A DNA stretch of 64,000 nucleotides from Acanthosoma haemorrhoidale. Taxonomy: Eukaryota > Arthropoda > Insecta > Hemiptera > Acanthosomatidae. A program made the translations under genes and the position numbers. A model generated the notes under the pieces. That model saw only the letters and a list, made by a program, of their open reading frames with translations. It was not told the origin of the DNA and did not search any database. The stretch spans positions 48,071,239 to 48,135,238 of the forward strand of contig OV884012.1 in the NCBI GenBank assembly GCA_930367205.1, in the 5' to 3' direction. Below, one piece after another: positions 34,772-45,390 of this stretch (its first letter is position 1; every line of letters starts with the position of its first letter).

Positions 34772-35262
34772 TACCTCTCCAGAATGGAATCATGCGAAAA
34801 GTGGTCCGACATACCTCTTTCGAGAGGTTGAAGAACGCTGACCTGCACCCGTTGCTTGGTGTGCCGTCGGTGGGTGAGTTCATCCGCCGGAGACACATTA
34901 AGTTTTTTGACTCGTTGCAGCACCTGACAAATCCAGTGTTTAACACTATGACCCCACCACCCCTCCCGCATCGATGGCAACAGACTGTCGGGGAAAAATT
35001 AGGATAAGAATTAGTATGTAAGTTAGTTTTAAGATTGATCAAAAAGGTGAGCCCCATCACCTTATTAGTCAGTTCAGTCAAGTCATGTAGAATGTATATC
35101 ATTACACTTGTTTATTCATTATATAATTTCTATAAAATAACAAAACCTGTATATAATGTAGTGATGCTACAGGAAATACAAAATAATTTGTAAATAGATT
35201 CGCCAGAGGATCTATAATTATATATAATTATCTGTAAGGGGCTATGAAGAAAAAAAAAAAAA
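34772..35262 (+). mobile_element. LINE-B 3' end copy with intact ORF2 tail and poly(A)
   Basis: The plus frame from 34792 to its stop at 35007 encodes the last ~70 residues of the LINE-B protein: HPLLGVPSVGEFIRRRHIKF, FDSLQHLTNPVFNTM and TPPPLPHRWQQ. The 3' UTR contains GTGAGCCCCATCACC and ends in an A-rich tail at about 35247-35262. 5'-truncated before the reverse transcriptase palm. Used here as the reference for the LINE-B 3' UTR. Confidence 0.85.
34792..35007 (+). pseudogene. LINE-B ORF2 C-terminal fragment
   Basis: Uninterrupted 71-codon tail with the RRHIKFFDS and PPPLPHRW motifs, shared with the larger LINE-B relatives at 38525-38986 and 62974-63591. In those the motifs directly follow reverse transcriptase sequence. 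It has no catalytic residues and is a remnant only. Confidence 0.8.
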
Positions 35263-35902
35263 TAAAAAAAATAACTACCTCAGTGGTAAAGCCACCGAAT
35301 GTCCTTGTATCATTGAAAAATAAATTGTTGGTGGACCATAGAGAGGAGTATATTTATTAAAATTGTATTATTCGTTAGTAGTTTCCTCATCGAAGCAGTA
35401 TTATCAATATTATAAATTATTAAGACCACTAAGTAAAAAATATAAAAAAGACCACTAAGTAATAACGCCTAATAAGTTTGTTCACATTCGGTTGAATATC
35501 ATCGCAAAGGATATGTTCCACTGTTATATTATTTGTTAATGCAGGATATTAAAGTCTAATCTCAGAAAAAATAATTAGATGTGCCATTATGTAGAAGTAA
35601 ATTAAACCTATTTATAAATATTTCTTTTATACCACACCTTCATTAAATCCGAGTAATTGAGCTTCCGGACAATAAGGTTTTTATTTTACTTATTCAGCGT
35701 TCCTTCTTGGCCCTTAAAATTTAAATTAAAAAATAAATAACAAGAATTCTCTTCAAAAGCTCCGTTTTTAAGTGCCTACAATTTTATATTAGTTTTTGTT
35801 AATTGTGAATTTGTATTGACTGCTGAAAATATTTTTGTATTACAAATTTCAAATGTATCTGATCCAACCGACGTCAATACTCATCTGCTATCAGTATGTA
35901 AT

Positions 35903-35943
<41 letters not shown>

Positions 35944-36376
35944 AATATGTGCATTATTTTGTCAGTATATCATTATTTATCGTGATTAAAGACGTCTTTA
36001 AATTGTCTCCCCAATACAAAAATATTATTTTTTAGGTATTTTTTTTTTTATTATGACAGAGTAACTGATATGAAAACATTGGAAAAGGTATATAGATAGG
36101 ATGGAGCATCTGAGTTGTAAATAGGATATCCTGCAAAAGACATGCCTTTGTGATTGCTCCTGTCAACAACAATCAATATCTTCTTTATTTCCTTATATTT
36201 TTAAAATAAGTTTTTGTAAATAATAATGAAAATAACTTGTTAACCCGTCTTTCTTTTGGTAAGGTTTCTATCAATCTATCATGACCATATATATTCATTT
36301 AAAAATAGGGTACAAAGCACTCGAATAAAGAATTCAGGCAGTCAAGTCGCGATCGTTTTCTGGCGCGAAGTACATA
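35263..36376. other. AT-rich stretch, no gene seen
   Basis: Contains the TA microsatellite below. Otherwise nothing recognised. Confidence 0.6.
35906..35939. repeat. (TA)n microsatellite
   Basis: About 17 uninterrupted TA units. Confidence 0.95.
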
Positions 36377-36499
36377 CCACAGGTGGTCTGAAAAGTTTCC
36401 GCCCTCAACATGAAGATGATAATAAAATAAATAACAGCGAGTGAAATAAAAGCTAAAATAAAAACTTTGTTACGTCGGAAACTTTTCAGACCACCCGTA
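36377..36499. mobile_element. short MITE with ~20-bp TIRs (mariner-type)
   Basis: GGTGGTCTGAAAAGTTTCCG at 36382-36401 and its perfect reverse complement at 36476-36495 enclose about 75 bases of AT-rich non-coding sequence. TA dinucleotides lie a few bases outside each arm. The GGTCTGAAAAGTTTCCG style of end is mariner-like. There is no transposase, so it is non-autonomous. Confidence 0.85.
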
Positions 36500-36838
36500 C
36501 ATCAGGCGTACCGTAACAGTGGAACTTTACACCTGGGGGTATGTCAACTCCAAAACTAGAATAACTTCTTTGATGACGTAAGCATAAGCTAATAATGTGA
36601 CAGACAGGGGAATCAGGCTTCTCGTTCGGTCACGGAATTGGTGATAATCAACACCTATATTGCAGATTTTTTTGTTATCACATCAATTTTGTCTATGTAA
36701 TACGTAATCACAAAGGATTTACACTTTATGTTCATAAAAGTTTAATGTTTCTGAAAGGCTGTGGTTTGAAAACATCACACAGTTGTGTAAAGGTACCCCA
36801 TTGATTTTCATCCAGGCAAGAGTGTAACTTTTGGAGAT

Positions 36839-37110
36839 TTCATAAACGCTTTCTGCATCCACAGGGTTGGACCCAAGGAGGGCGAGTAGGAGAGGTTACA
36901 TCAGATGAAGAGGAAGATCTCATTGATGACCCCAGCTTACCCGTCAAAAAACCAGGTGGAGATATGAACGCATTTCTACTAATCATGTAACAAGACGAGC
37001 AAGATGCCGAATTTGAAAGACTGTTTTGTTATAAAATTCAACACGACAAAGCTGTTGTGAGAGCAGCTGGAGAGTTATGCTTCCGTCTACCCGTTTACCT
37101 TTTTAAGTCC
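36839..37110 (+). pseudogene. decayed protein-coding fragment, unrecognised
   Basis: With one frameshift and one stop, the plus strand reads as a plausible protein: SVTFGDFINAFCIHR, then GRVGEVTSDEEEDLIDDP, GGDMNAFLLIM, stop, QDEQDAEFERLF and HDKAVVRAAGELC. The acidic patch and smooth amphipathic stretches look like once-real coding rather than chance. I cannot name the family. It adjoins, in the opposite orientation, the LTR-like relic at 37130-37790. Confidence 0.35.
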
Positions 37111-37129
37111 GTTACCCCTTGTCAGGGGC

Positions 37130-37790
37130 GTCACTAGGGGAGTGCCTGATCACTCTAGCCCTGGTGACAAGTGCGGATTGATGTAGTTTATAACATGGAC
37201 CATTGTTCCATGTCGGCATTTTAATATCTGACTCCATTTATTAATAGGAATGTGTCCCAACAAGACACTATGTTCAAAAGAAAAAGGTAGAGAGGTAGCA
37301 TAAAAGATAATACCGGTTCAGAGTTCAAACGGGGCACGGCAGTCTGGTAGGCTGAGGCGGCAGGTGGTCTCGAGACTGTGAGACAGCGTGGCGACTCATA
37401 GGACAGCAGAGAAAGAGTAGGCGTATCGCGACGGGTGATAGCGGCTATCGGTATGTAGAGACTAGAAAAGAATGAAGAGTGGGCCTACCAGGGGCCAAGT
37501 GCCCCTGGTGTCAAGTTACCAGTAGTGTGGCTCAGGAGACTAGGAAACAGAGTGTCTCTTCAGGGCGAAATTTACTGATATAAATATGGTAACCCCCTCC
37601 CTCGTGGAAGGCTGGGTCTGTCTGCCACGGGTATGTTTTACGATACACAGGTGACCATTTCCTTTTAGTTTTATGACCGTTGGGGTAAAAGGGTGTGTTT
37701 TTTATGACTGCCGGAAGGGACTGAAGGTATATTCTAATAGGGGTAAGTGTCCTTGCCCTAGGTTATATGGCAGTCAGGTGGCTAATTCTA
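37130..37790 (-). mobile_element. LTR-like/leader relic, related to 53720-54170 (inverse orientation)
   Basis: Its reverse complement aligns with 53720-54170. Shared words include CAATCCGCACTTGTCACCAG, GGCTAG, GTGATCAG, CCCCTAGTGACG, GAACTCTGAA, AAATGG(A/C)GTCAGATA and GGCAGTCATAAA. The order (GTCATAAA motifs, a TATA-like box, a pyrimidine-rich leader, then an ATG) resembles the end of an LTR retrotransposon plus the start of its leader. No gag or pol domain was identified. Confidence 0.55.
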
Positions 37791-38090
37791 TTAGGTTTAT
37801 TGCCCCTCGATCCTCTGTTACTTGTTTACGACTTCCGACCTCTCTCTGATTTATTACCAGAAGTTTACACAGATTTGCATTTTCTATTATAATACATTAT
37901 GAGCCAGAGTGTAGGGTAATTTACATATATAGTTAGCGGTCGCTATATAAGTCCTTTTAAAGGGTAATAGAAATTTATCATGGTGAACTTATGAGTTTCA
38001 ACAATGAATGAGCTGAAGTTTTACCCATGAGAAAAGCCTAAAATCATGGAAATGGCTAAATCCACCGGATATCCTTGATTACGTCTAAAA
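37791..38090. other. intergenic, no gene seen
   Basis: Nothing recognised. Confidence 0.6.
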
Positions 38091-38103
38091 ATACGAATTG
38101 ATT
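38091..38103. repeat. 13-bp target site duplication (ATACGAATTGATT), left
   Basis: Identical 13-mer at 39099-39111, bracketing the LINE-B relative. Confidence 0.8.
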
Positions 38104-39098
38104 TTTCCCCTTAGCTCTCAAACTTATAAAAAATAGGAAATTATAATAGTAAAATTATAATAATAGGAAAAATAAAGGAAAATTATTATGCTGATGAGTG
38201 CCTTTTACTAAGGGGAGTCCCCCATTTGAAGGATGTATGAGAAGGATATAGGGTGTGTAATGCCTAAAAAGGCGGATGGAATCAGGAATGTAGTGAGAGT
38301 CTACCAAGGATTGAGCCTAGGGGCACCTAGGCAATGGATTGTAGTCGGCCTGGTGAAAGCCTGGCCCACCCCGGCAGGGGCCTGAAATAAGTGGGCCAGG
38401 TGTAATCCTGGGCCTGAAATGAGTCAGCCTCTCGGCCGGAAGGTCAACCCTGCTTACACAGGTAGATGGGGTCATTGTGGCTTCGGTTGAATCGGCCTCG
38501 ATCTCTCGGCTGGGTGTAGGTCGTTCAGTCATCGGGTTCTATGACGTCGATCATCCTCCAGGCTTCGGCGGTCCAGCAGTGCTTCCATCTGACGGGCATT
38601 GGTGGTGGTTGAAGGTCGGAGAATAGCGGGTTGTGGCTATGTCTGAGTGAGTCAAAGAATTTGATGTGCCTTCTCTTGATAAAATCTTGAATGGTGAGCA
38701 CTTCAAATTTTTTATGCATCTCGTCTGCCTTCATTCGGTCGAACGGGGTATGTTTGAGGGAGGTGCGGAGAACTCTGTTCTGAAATTGCTGGAGCGTTAG
38801 GAGAGTGTTAGGAGTCAGATACTTGAGGAGAGGGGTCCCATACATCAAAGCAGGTCTTAGGACGCTCTGGTATATCAGCAGCTTGAGCCGTACCGATAAA
38901 GCCGGGCTGTGAAGTAGGTGTCCGAGGCTGAAGAATTTCTTCCTAACACTCTTTAATTTCTTGCCGAGATGCGTTGTGAACGACAAGTGCCTACCGAGGG
39001 TAATCCCGAGGTAGCACAGCTTGTTGCTTATAGGGCACTCTTTGCCGTCTAAGACGAAGGATTTCGGGAGCTTCTTTTTTCCAGATTTGTAACTGAAT
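38104..39098 (-). mobile_element. LINE-B-related copy, 5'-truncated, with 13-bp TSD
   Basis: Minus-strand non-LTR element of about 995 bp: the C-terminal reverse transcriptase ORF, then a G/C-rich 3' UTR and an AT-rich tail. Perfect 13-bp direct repeats sit at both ends, the expected signature of target-primed insertion. The 3' UTR differs from that of the 34772-35262 group, so this is a separate subfamily. Confidence 0.85.
38525..39098 (-). pseudogene. LINE-B-related reverse transcriptase C-terminal fragment
   Basis: The frame continues upstream of its first Met at 38986 to the truncation point: LCYLGITLGRHLSFTTH, then KLKSVRKKFFSLGHLLHSP, LKLLIYQSVLRPALMYGTP, LQQFQNRVLRTSLKHTPF, RRHIKFFDSLRHSHNPLF and PPPMPVRW, ending IEPDD. 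These are thumb and C-terminal motifs of Jockey/I-group reverse transcriptases. It is free of stops for about 190 codons, but the YADD palm lies beyond the 5' truncation, so it is inactive. Confidence 0.85.
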
Positions 39099-39111
39099 AT
39101 ACGAATTGATT
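39099..39111. repeat. 13-bp target site duplication, right
   Basis: Exact copy of 38091-38103. Confidence 0.8.
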
Positions 39112-42100
39112 AAATATAGAAATAAAAAACATGCTATATGTAAATAGCTTCAACGGCAAGTGGAGATGATAAATAAAAAGCAAACAGGATCTAGCAAAAA
39201 AAAAACAACTTTGAATTATCAGCGGTTTTCCATAATATAAGAAACTTGGTGTAATGTAACGCCATTTTACGGTAATCTACATAAAACAATATTCGAATGT
39301 TGTTGATTTTGCCTCAATCATTGCGGTCTGTCCATACTTGTACCCTGCCAGACCTCTAGAAGCTATCTCGAACCTCCTTTATATTTCTTGTAAAAGCGCA
39401 GCCCGGAGAGGTTCTTTATTAAACGAATTTATTATCATTTTATTAACGTAGATATTCACTTATGCTTATAAGGTTGATAAGGGTAGGCAAATATGTACCT
39501 TAATAAGCATATCAAATTAATTCATTTTCAATATTTACGTTATGTTAGAGAGTCACTGTAAGGGCAAGTCAGTGAACCTTTCGCCTAGCCTCAGGACTAC
39601 ATTCCAGGACAAGATAGATAAACTTACATATTTAGGAGACGATTTCCTACAAAAAGGCCTGATTTAAGAAATAAGAAGATCGGAAACAACATTCAGAATA
39701 CAACTTATCTGGGAATGATGTTTTTTGTTTAAGAAGAATTATAAGTCAATGCAAAGTTTATTTACTTTAATTAATTAAAATAAATGATAATTTATTTCTT
39801 CATTGAAGCACTACTAAAGTTGCAGTTACCAATCCCGTATATGTAACAATGAAATATTATTTTTTTTAAAGATAACATCACTTACAGACGCGTTCTAAAT
39901 TGTAGTCCTAAGGATGCACTGACACGTTGACTAAAATAAAACAAATACCAATAAACAAGTGTATCTGTTCAATTACTACTATTAAGATAACATTTAATAT
40001 TTATGTAATCAAGATAATCTTATGCGAATATACATTGCTAAATAAGTACATAAACATTTAATATTTGGTATCAATTGTAACATACCATTTCCTATTTTTC
40101 TTTTCAGGTCATTGTTATGTCCAATGATTTTTCAAAGTCTTTGTTTTTATTTTTTGAAGCAGCCCCCATCACTATGTTAACAGTAAAAATACTCTTTATT
40201 TCTTAGTAGAATTGTTCTTCAATAACTTTAAAATAACCGATCACTATGAACGGGAGCACGTCTTTCACTCAAGGCTAGGCGTAAACTAACATTTCCCTCC
40301 TCAACGCCACCTCGCTCACTCTCATTGGTCAAAGGAGAGGCCACGTGTTTGGTATTTTAAATGAATCAAAATTAAAATATGAGGTGGTGGATTATGGAAA
40401 ATCAAAAATCCACAACATCTTACAATATGAAACAAGTTCTTATCTATCTGCAACTACCTCATTGGGCTTTTGCCAGACTAGATTAGTTCAAGAGGTTAAT
40501 AATTTTCTTTCACTGGTTGAAGATAAAAAAAAAAGTAAGATGCTGACGAAATGGCTATGTATGATCTCAATTTCTCCCATTTCGGCTTAAATGCTATAAG
40601 AAGATCCCCAAAGATCTCTCCCCTTTTTATAGGATGGATTCGATTTATTTAATGAGGGGATTTTATTTGAATAAGCCAGCAGTTTGGTAATCTTATTGAG
40701 ATTTATCTTTTCTTCATTTAATTGGACTGTTCTTATTGTGTGTAATGAAGAGAGGCTTAACTTCGAATGGAATATAAAATTCTACGAGCATTCCTTTTAA
40801 ATCGATTCATCTATACAGTATTATCCATTATAGCTTGGCTTATCATTTTACGGCATTCTCGAGAGCTAATTTTATTATATTTATACTTATTCAAACAATA
40901 GCTTAAACGGCTTCAAAACTGTCACTAGTGAATGATCCTACTCTGAAGGTTTGAAGGATCTTAGTAGTGATATTTTAATTTGATAACAAAGTTATACAAA
41001 CCTAATTTTAAGGAGTACATGATTGCTCATAAAAGTCAATTCCTGTTATCCTGGCTGTATTATTTGGGAACACTGGACCATGGTGCGTAGCTACGAAAAG
41101 AGTGTGCGATGCCATTAATCTCATTTCTATGTTGGGATGTCCGTGTAATGTTCTGTGTATCATTAGTTTCATTTTATTTCTTCTTTATAGGTCAGTTAGT
41201 ATTGTGTGGTTCAAAACGTAATATGGCGAGTTTTTCATGTATCTAACAACTTTTTCTGTTTGTATCTAAGATTGTATTTTTCTGCGATGCCAGGAGAAGA
41301 TGATCGGCCTTAAAGTTCAATTCCGTATCTTCAAACAGGTTAAAAGTTATCCCATGAACAGTCATAGGTATCACAAAAATCCATATATATAGTATTCCTT
41401 AATAGCATCGATTATTACTGTCGTGTGAAGCCTTGACCTCTTTCATTGTTAATAGGAAACCCAGGAAGCAAAAAATAGTTTTAAAATTGTTTAACAACTA
41501 ATAGTTAAAATGTATATCGAACTTCATTCATTGATCATTCGCCCATATATGTACCAGATGATATATGGTTTTTTTCAAGGGACGTGACAAATATGACTGG
41601 CTTTTATGACAAACATGTTTTTCATCGGCTAATTTAGTTGGCTTCGATTGCTCCCCACTTCCTCAATATTCCATTTCCGAAAATACACCTTGTTGATGGA
41701 ACGTTTTCATCAAATAAAGGCGAACAAAAATCGGGTCATTTTTTATTTATCACACGACCGTTCTTAATTAAAATCAGTTTGTTGGAAATACGGATAATTG
41801 TCCGTGCGGTTTTAGTCAAGTGAATTATTTTGGGATTGGAGTGAATGCGAGATTGGTAGTGTATAGTTTACTTGGATGTATCTTGTTAGGGCGATTTGAT
41901 GCAGAATTGTATTGCATTACGAAACGTCGTTGAATTATAAAATTGACGAATTACTAAAACTATTTGGTGTGAAATTATTGAAATAATTTATGAAATATCT
42001 CATAATATTATTCCCAACAGTACTTCAGTCAACTTGGTAACAAGATTTTATAAAGCTAATTTTGAGGATTGCATGATTAAATGAATATATTCAGGCTGTT

Positions 42101-43246
42101 CCGGTGCTGAAATTCGATTCCTCTTATCTTGGTTGTTGAACCTATTCCAAAAATTCAAACTAGTTACTAATTTTTATTGGGGAAAACATAATTTAAAATT
42201 TTTATAAACAAACAAAATAATTGTTTATTATTAAAACCTTTGCAATATTTATCAAACATGAATAGTTCATATTCCGAAAATTCAGATGTAAATCTGATCA
42301 TGATAACCTGTTTTTATTTTGTCACTTTTTTTGGTTTACATTTATTATTGGCAAGCTTGAAGAATGAGGTCTTGATTTCATATTAATAAAGCAGCTAAGT
42401 TGGTGAAATATGGTGTTAGGTAAGACAAAAAAAAAAGTGCATGTTTGGGAAAGCCCGAAAAGAGCCAAAATGATGAAGTTAGATTTAGGAATAATTTACA
42501 TAAATATAAGGACCTGATAAAGTGATAATAATAAAGAGTATGAAATTAACATGATTCTATTTGAACTGTAAAATTGATTTGGTTGACAGATGACATCTTC
42601 TACGACTGTTTAATTCTACAGACGATCATTGCTAAGTCATGCCATGGCCTAGGTTACATCAACTTACTTGCAAATTTTCCAGTCCTTTCTCCTCATCCTG
42701 CTTCTTTCTAGCACTATACTACTCAACTCACTCATCCTTCAGGTATACATGATCAGTAAAAGAAAAGAAAAGGCAGAATAAATCGATCTTGGGATCGTTA
42801 CCTATCGATACTAATCCTCCCATCATTTGGGGGTAGTGCCCAGCAGGATCCGAGAGAGATGAAACTACCTGAGTACCAGAGAAGTCTTTTCAAATATGAC
42901 TAGATTTCAGGGAAGGATGTTTTTTAAGCAACGGTATTCTTTATAAGCATGTCACAATATTGTTCCTTCACTTTCTATGGCTCAGCTAATTATAGTAATA
43001 ATGGAATATAAGGTCGTTTTTCCGGAATCCAAATTTTCACAGCTACCTTGTATTAATTTAATAATAAAATGGTAATTTTTTTTTTCCTTTTATCCCTGGC
43101 AGGAATACTGGTTTCCACATACCAAATAATTACAATAGGTCATACATTTTTTATACATTGAAATAATTTGTTAGTTTTTTAAAAGGCAGTGAATTTTGTG
43201 AGAAATGAACTTAGAATACAATTAATAACTAATGAATTAACGTTAT
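39112..43246. other. long AT-rich desert, no supported gene
   Basis: Short random frames only. A more complex patch near 40235-40345 (CTCATTGGTCAAAGGAG, GCCACGTG) contains CCAAT-type and E-box-type words that could be regulatory; unproven. Around 42770-42890 is another unique patch with no identity. Confidence 0.5.
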
Positions 43247-43391
43247 TGTTGTAACCCTGATTTGTAACCGGCTAGGGAACCTTCCCCTGGTTGTTGTTGT
43301 GTGTATCAGTTAGCGTTGAAGATGAAACATGTGGTGTTCAATAAAAGGTGTACTCAGTAGTGTGCGTAAGTACTTTATCGAAAACCCAACA
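43247..43391 (+). repeat. 5' LTR of a Mag-like Gypsy retrotransposon (~145 bp)
   Basis: Starts TGTTG and ends CAACA, the inverted termini expected of an LTR. It contains AATAAA at about 43339, and is followed after two bases by a primer-binding site. Length is short but acceptable for this lineage. A matching 3' LTR was not found, so the exact 5' limit rests on the TGTTG/CAACA pairing. Confidence 0.65.
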
Positions 43392-43393
43392 AT

Positions 43394-43405
43394 TGGCGAC
43401 GAGGT
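43394..43405 (+). promoter_or_regulatory. primer-binding site, tRNA-Ser type
   Basis: TGGCGACGAGGT is complementary to the 3' end (including CCA) of serine tRNA(GCU)-type genes, differing at the last base from the form I recall. This primer use is typical of the Mag group of Gypsy elements. Confidence 0.75.
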
Positions 43406-43664
43406 AAAAAGAGCTGCGTTAAAGTGGATATAAGCCAGACTAAACAGTGACGGTTCAGGATCTATCCAGTATAAACATACCTGCACCTGTAAGTTACAAA
43501 TTTTTATTATCGTACATATTACATCATTTGTTTTATTTTTTATTCTATGCATCAGTCAAAATGCACGCAGATCAATTCAAGTTATTCATCGAAGCTATGA
43601 ATCAAAACCAACAGGCTTTTCTCGCACAATTAGTTCTACAAAGTCGTTCTAGCCAAGACTTACG

Positions 43665-43680
43665 ACTATCGGTTATATAT
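43665..43680 (+). repeat. 16-bp target site duplication of the LINE-A insertion, left
   Basis: ACTATCGGTTATATAT; the right copy at 43849-43864 is ACTATCGATTATAAAT (two differences). Both read in the same gag frame. Confidence 0.8.
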
Positions 43681-43848
43681 TGATATACTCCTTTATTGTG
43701 CTATAATTACAATCTGCCTTTTATAAGGCAATAAGTAATAAGAGGCTCGTACCCGGTGACGCGGCTGACGGAGGAGCCTGGGGGACTTCCCAAGACTCCG
43801 CTTTCTCTTCGCATGTGGATTTGGGAGGTCTCTGGGCTGTCTGTAAAT
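43681..43848 (-). mobile_element. LINE-A 3' fragment with inverted 5' part, inserted in Gypsy gag
   Basis: The left 60 bases are LINE-A tail on the minus strand (ATTACAATCTGCC...). The remaining ~105 bases are LINE-A 3' UTR on the plus strand (GGACTTCCCAAGACTCCGC). The intervening UTR segment is missing. This inverted-plus-deleted layout, bordered by a 16-bp target duplication, is the product expected from twin priming during LINE integration. Confidence 0.85.
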
Positions 43849-43864
43849 ACTATCGATTATAAAT
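43849..43864 (+). repeat. 16-bp target site duplication, right
   Basis: Partner of 43665-43680. Confidence 0.8.
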
Positions 43865-44620
43865 GTATCTAACGTTCCTCCTTTCGAAAACTTCAATCAT
43901 AAGGAAGATAATTTCAAATTTTACAAACAGCGGTTCGAAAATTATCTAAAAATGAAGGAAATTTTTGCGGATAAAGTAAAATGTGCTCAAATGCTCTTAA
44001 ATTCCATCGGGGCACCTAATTATAACACACTGGCAGCTCTTGTTGCTCCCAAAACACCGGCAGATCTCAGTTATGAAGAATTAATAAAGGTCCTCCAACT
44101 ACATTTAGCACCTACCCGAAATTCTTTAGTCACTCAACACGATTTTTTATCCACTTACCAAAAATAAAATGAGACAATTTCTGATTATATTGCATCGCTA
44201 CGACTTGACCTTTCTGATTGTGATTTTAACGTAGAAGGTACATGTAAACATAAGGTGTCCGCTGCAGACATTTTCCTATGAGCGCAGTTTATTCGTTGTT
44301 AACGATAACAGTATTCGAAAAAAGATTTTCGAATCTGATACAGGTGAATTTACGGATATTATAAAAAAAGCTATCGCACTCGAAGCATCAAAAGCAAATA
44401 GCCGTGAGATAGCTAATACATAGTCTGTTTCAATCAATTATACAAATCACGAAAACACAGATACTCGAAACCGAAATAAGCGTACCAGATCACAATCAAG
44501 CGGTCGTGTGGACTTAAAAAGATTAGGCTTATATAATCATTGCTTACGGTATGGAAAACAAACCATTTGGCTAAGGACTGTCAACTAAAACCTTTTAAAC
44601 TAACGAGTACGTCTTGTGGC

Positions 44621-45100
44621 AGCACTGGGCACGTAGCGGAAGTTAGCATAAAAACCTTGTTAAAAACGCAACAAGAAAGCTCCACGCATAAAGCATCAAC
44701 TGACGAACCAGCGACACAAACAAACTATTATGCCGACCGGAGTATGAATGAAATTGTTCCTGTCAATATTCACCCCACATCAAAGCTATCACAAGATTCG
44801 GCGAAATACCAGGTATCGATCAAAATCGAAAATTTTGAAATTGAAAGTGGCTACACGCTCATACCTGAAACTCAATTCAAACAATTAAAAATAAAACAGC
44901 CACTTCAACCCTCAAATATCGCTTTTAAATCTTATACAGACAATGTTTTTCGACCCCTCGGAAAAACAAAAGTAAAAGTGGAATATAAGAACACTGTATC
45001 TCATGAAGACCTTTATGTGGTCCCTGATGGTTATGCCCCTTGCTGGGCCGAATGTGGAGTAGACACTTGCAAATAAACTTACAAGACATCCATTACAAGA
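44621..45100 (+). pseudogene. Gypsy protease / start of reverse transcriptase region, truncated
   Basis: Within the open frame 44540-45076: AKYQVSIKIENFEIESGYTL then IPETQFKQLKIKQPL matches the retropepsin region. The usual catalytic D-S/T-G is ESG, so the active-site Asp is lost and a residue is deleted. LYVVPDGYAPCWAE and, after a shift, a WIRHL-like piece mark the run-in to reverse transcriptase. The polymerase itself, RNase H and the integrase core are absent. The second knuckle-like CGSTGHVAEV lies at the start of this stretch. Confidence 0.7.
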
Positions 45101-45390
45101 AATACCTGAACCGGCAAATAGGAACCAGATTAGACGCCTTACGACCCTTTCACGAGCCAAAATCTGATCAAGTAATCCTGCCACGAACCAGATCTCTCTA
45201 AGTAGGGGAGAGGGTGAATACCAGATATTTTCTCACCAACAAGGTGGAATGGAGGCCAGGAACAATCACCGAAAAGCTGGGAGGCCTTCATTACATGGTA
45301 GCTTGATGGAGAGAGAAAAATAAAACGACACATTGACCAACTTAAAAGATTAGGAGCTAATCCTACGATGGGGAATGAACAGTGCACTCA
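45101..45390 (+). pseudogene. Gypsy integrase C-terminal end, joined by an internal deletion
   Basis: RQIGTRLDALRP is followed by SDQVILPRTRSL, a stop, VGERVNTRYFLTNKVEWRPG, TITEKLGGLHYMV and KIKRHIDQLKRLGA. This is the characteristic C-terminal tail of Gypsy integrases (a G-x-x-V...W-x-P-G-x-I core ending in K-R-H-x-D-Q-L). The sequence directly upstream is protease/early reverse transcriptase, so about 2 kb or more of pol was removed. Two stops are present. Confidence 0.8.

Larger units (their letters stand above)
43561..44620 (+). pseudogene. Gypsy gag, interrupted by a LINE-A insertion, several frameshifts
   Basis: Starts at the ATG at 43561 (MHADQFKLFIEAMNQNQQAF), the capsid-type structural protein that packages element RNA. 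The frame is cut at 43680 by a 168-bp LINE-A insert and resumes at 43865 with NVPPFENFNHKEDNF. From there it runs through DKVKCAQMLLNSIGAPNYN to a stop after STYQK; homology continues (YIASLRLDLSDCDFN) with more shifts. A CCHC zinc knuckle near 44540-44590 has its second Cys changed to Tyr and is split by a frameshift. Not functional. Confidence 0.85.

Noticed and set aside
35906..35939. (TA)n tract as a functional element
   Set aside because: Ordinary dinucleotide microsatellite in AT-rich DNA.
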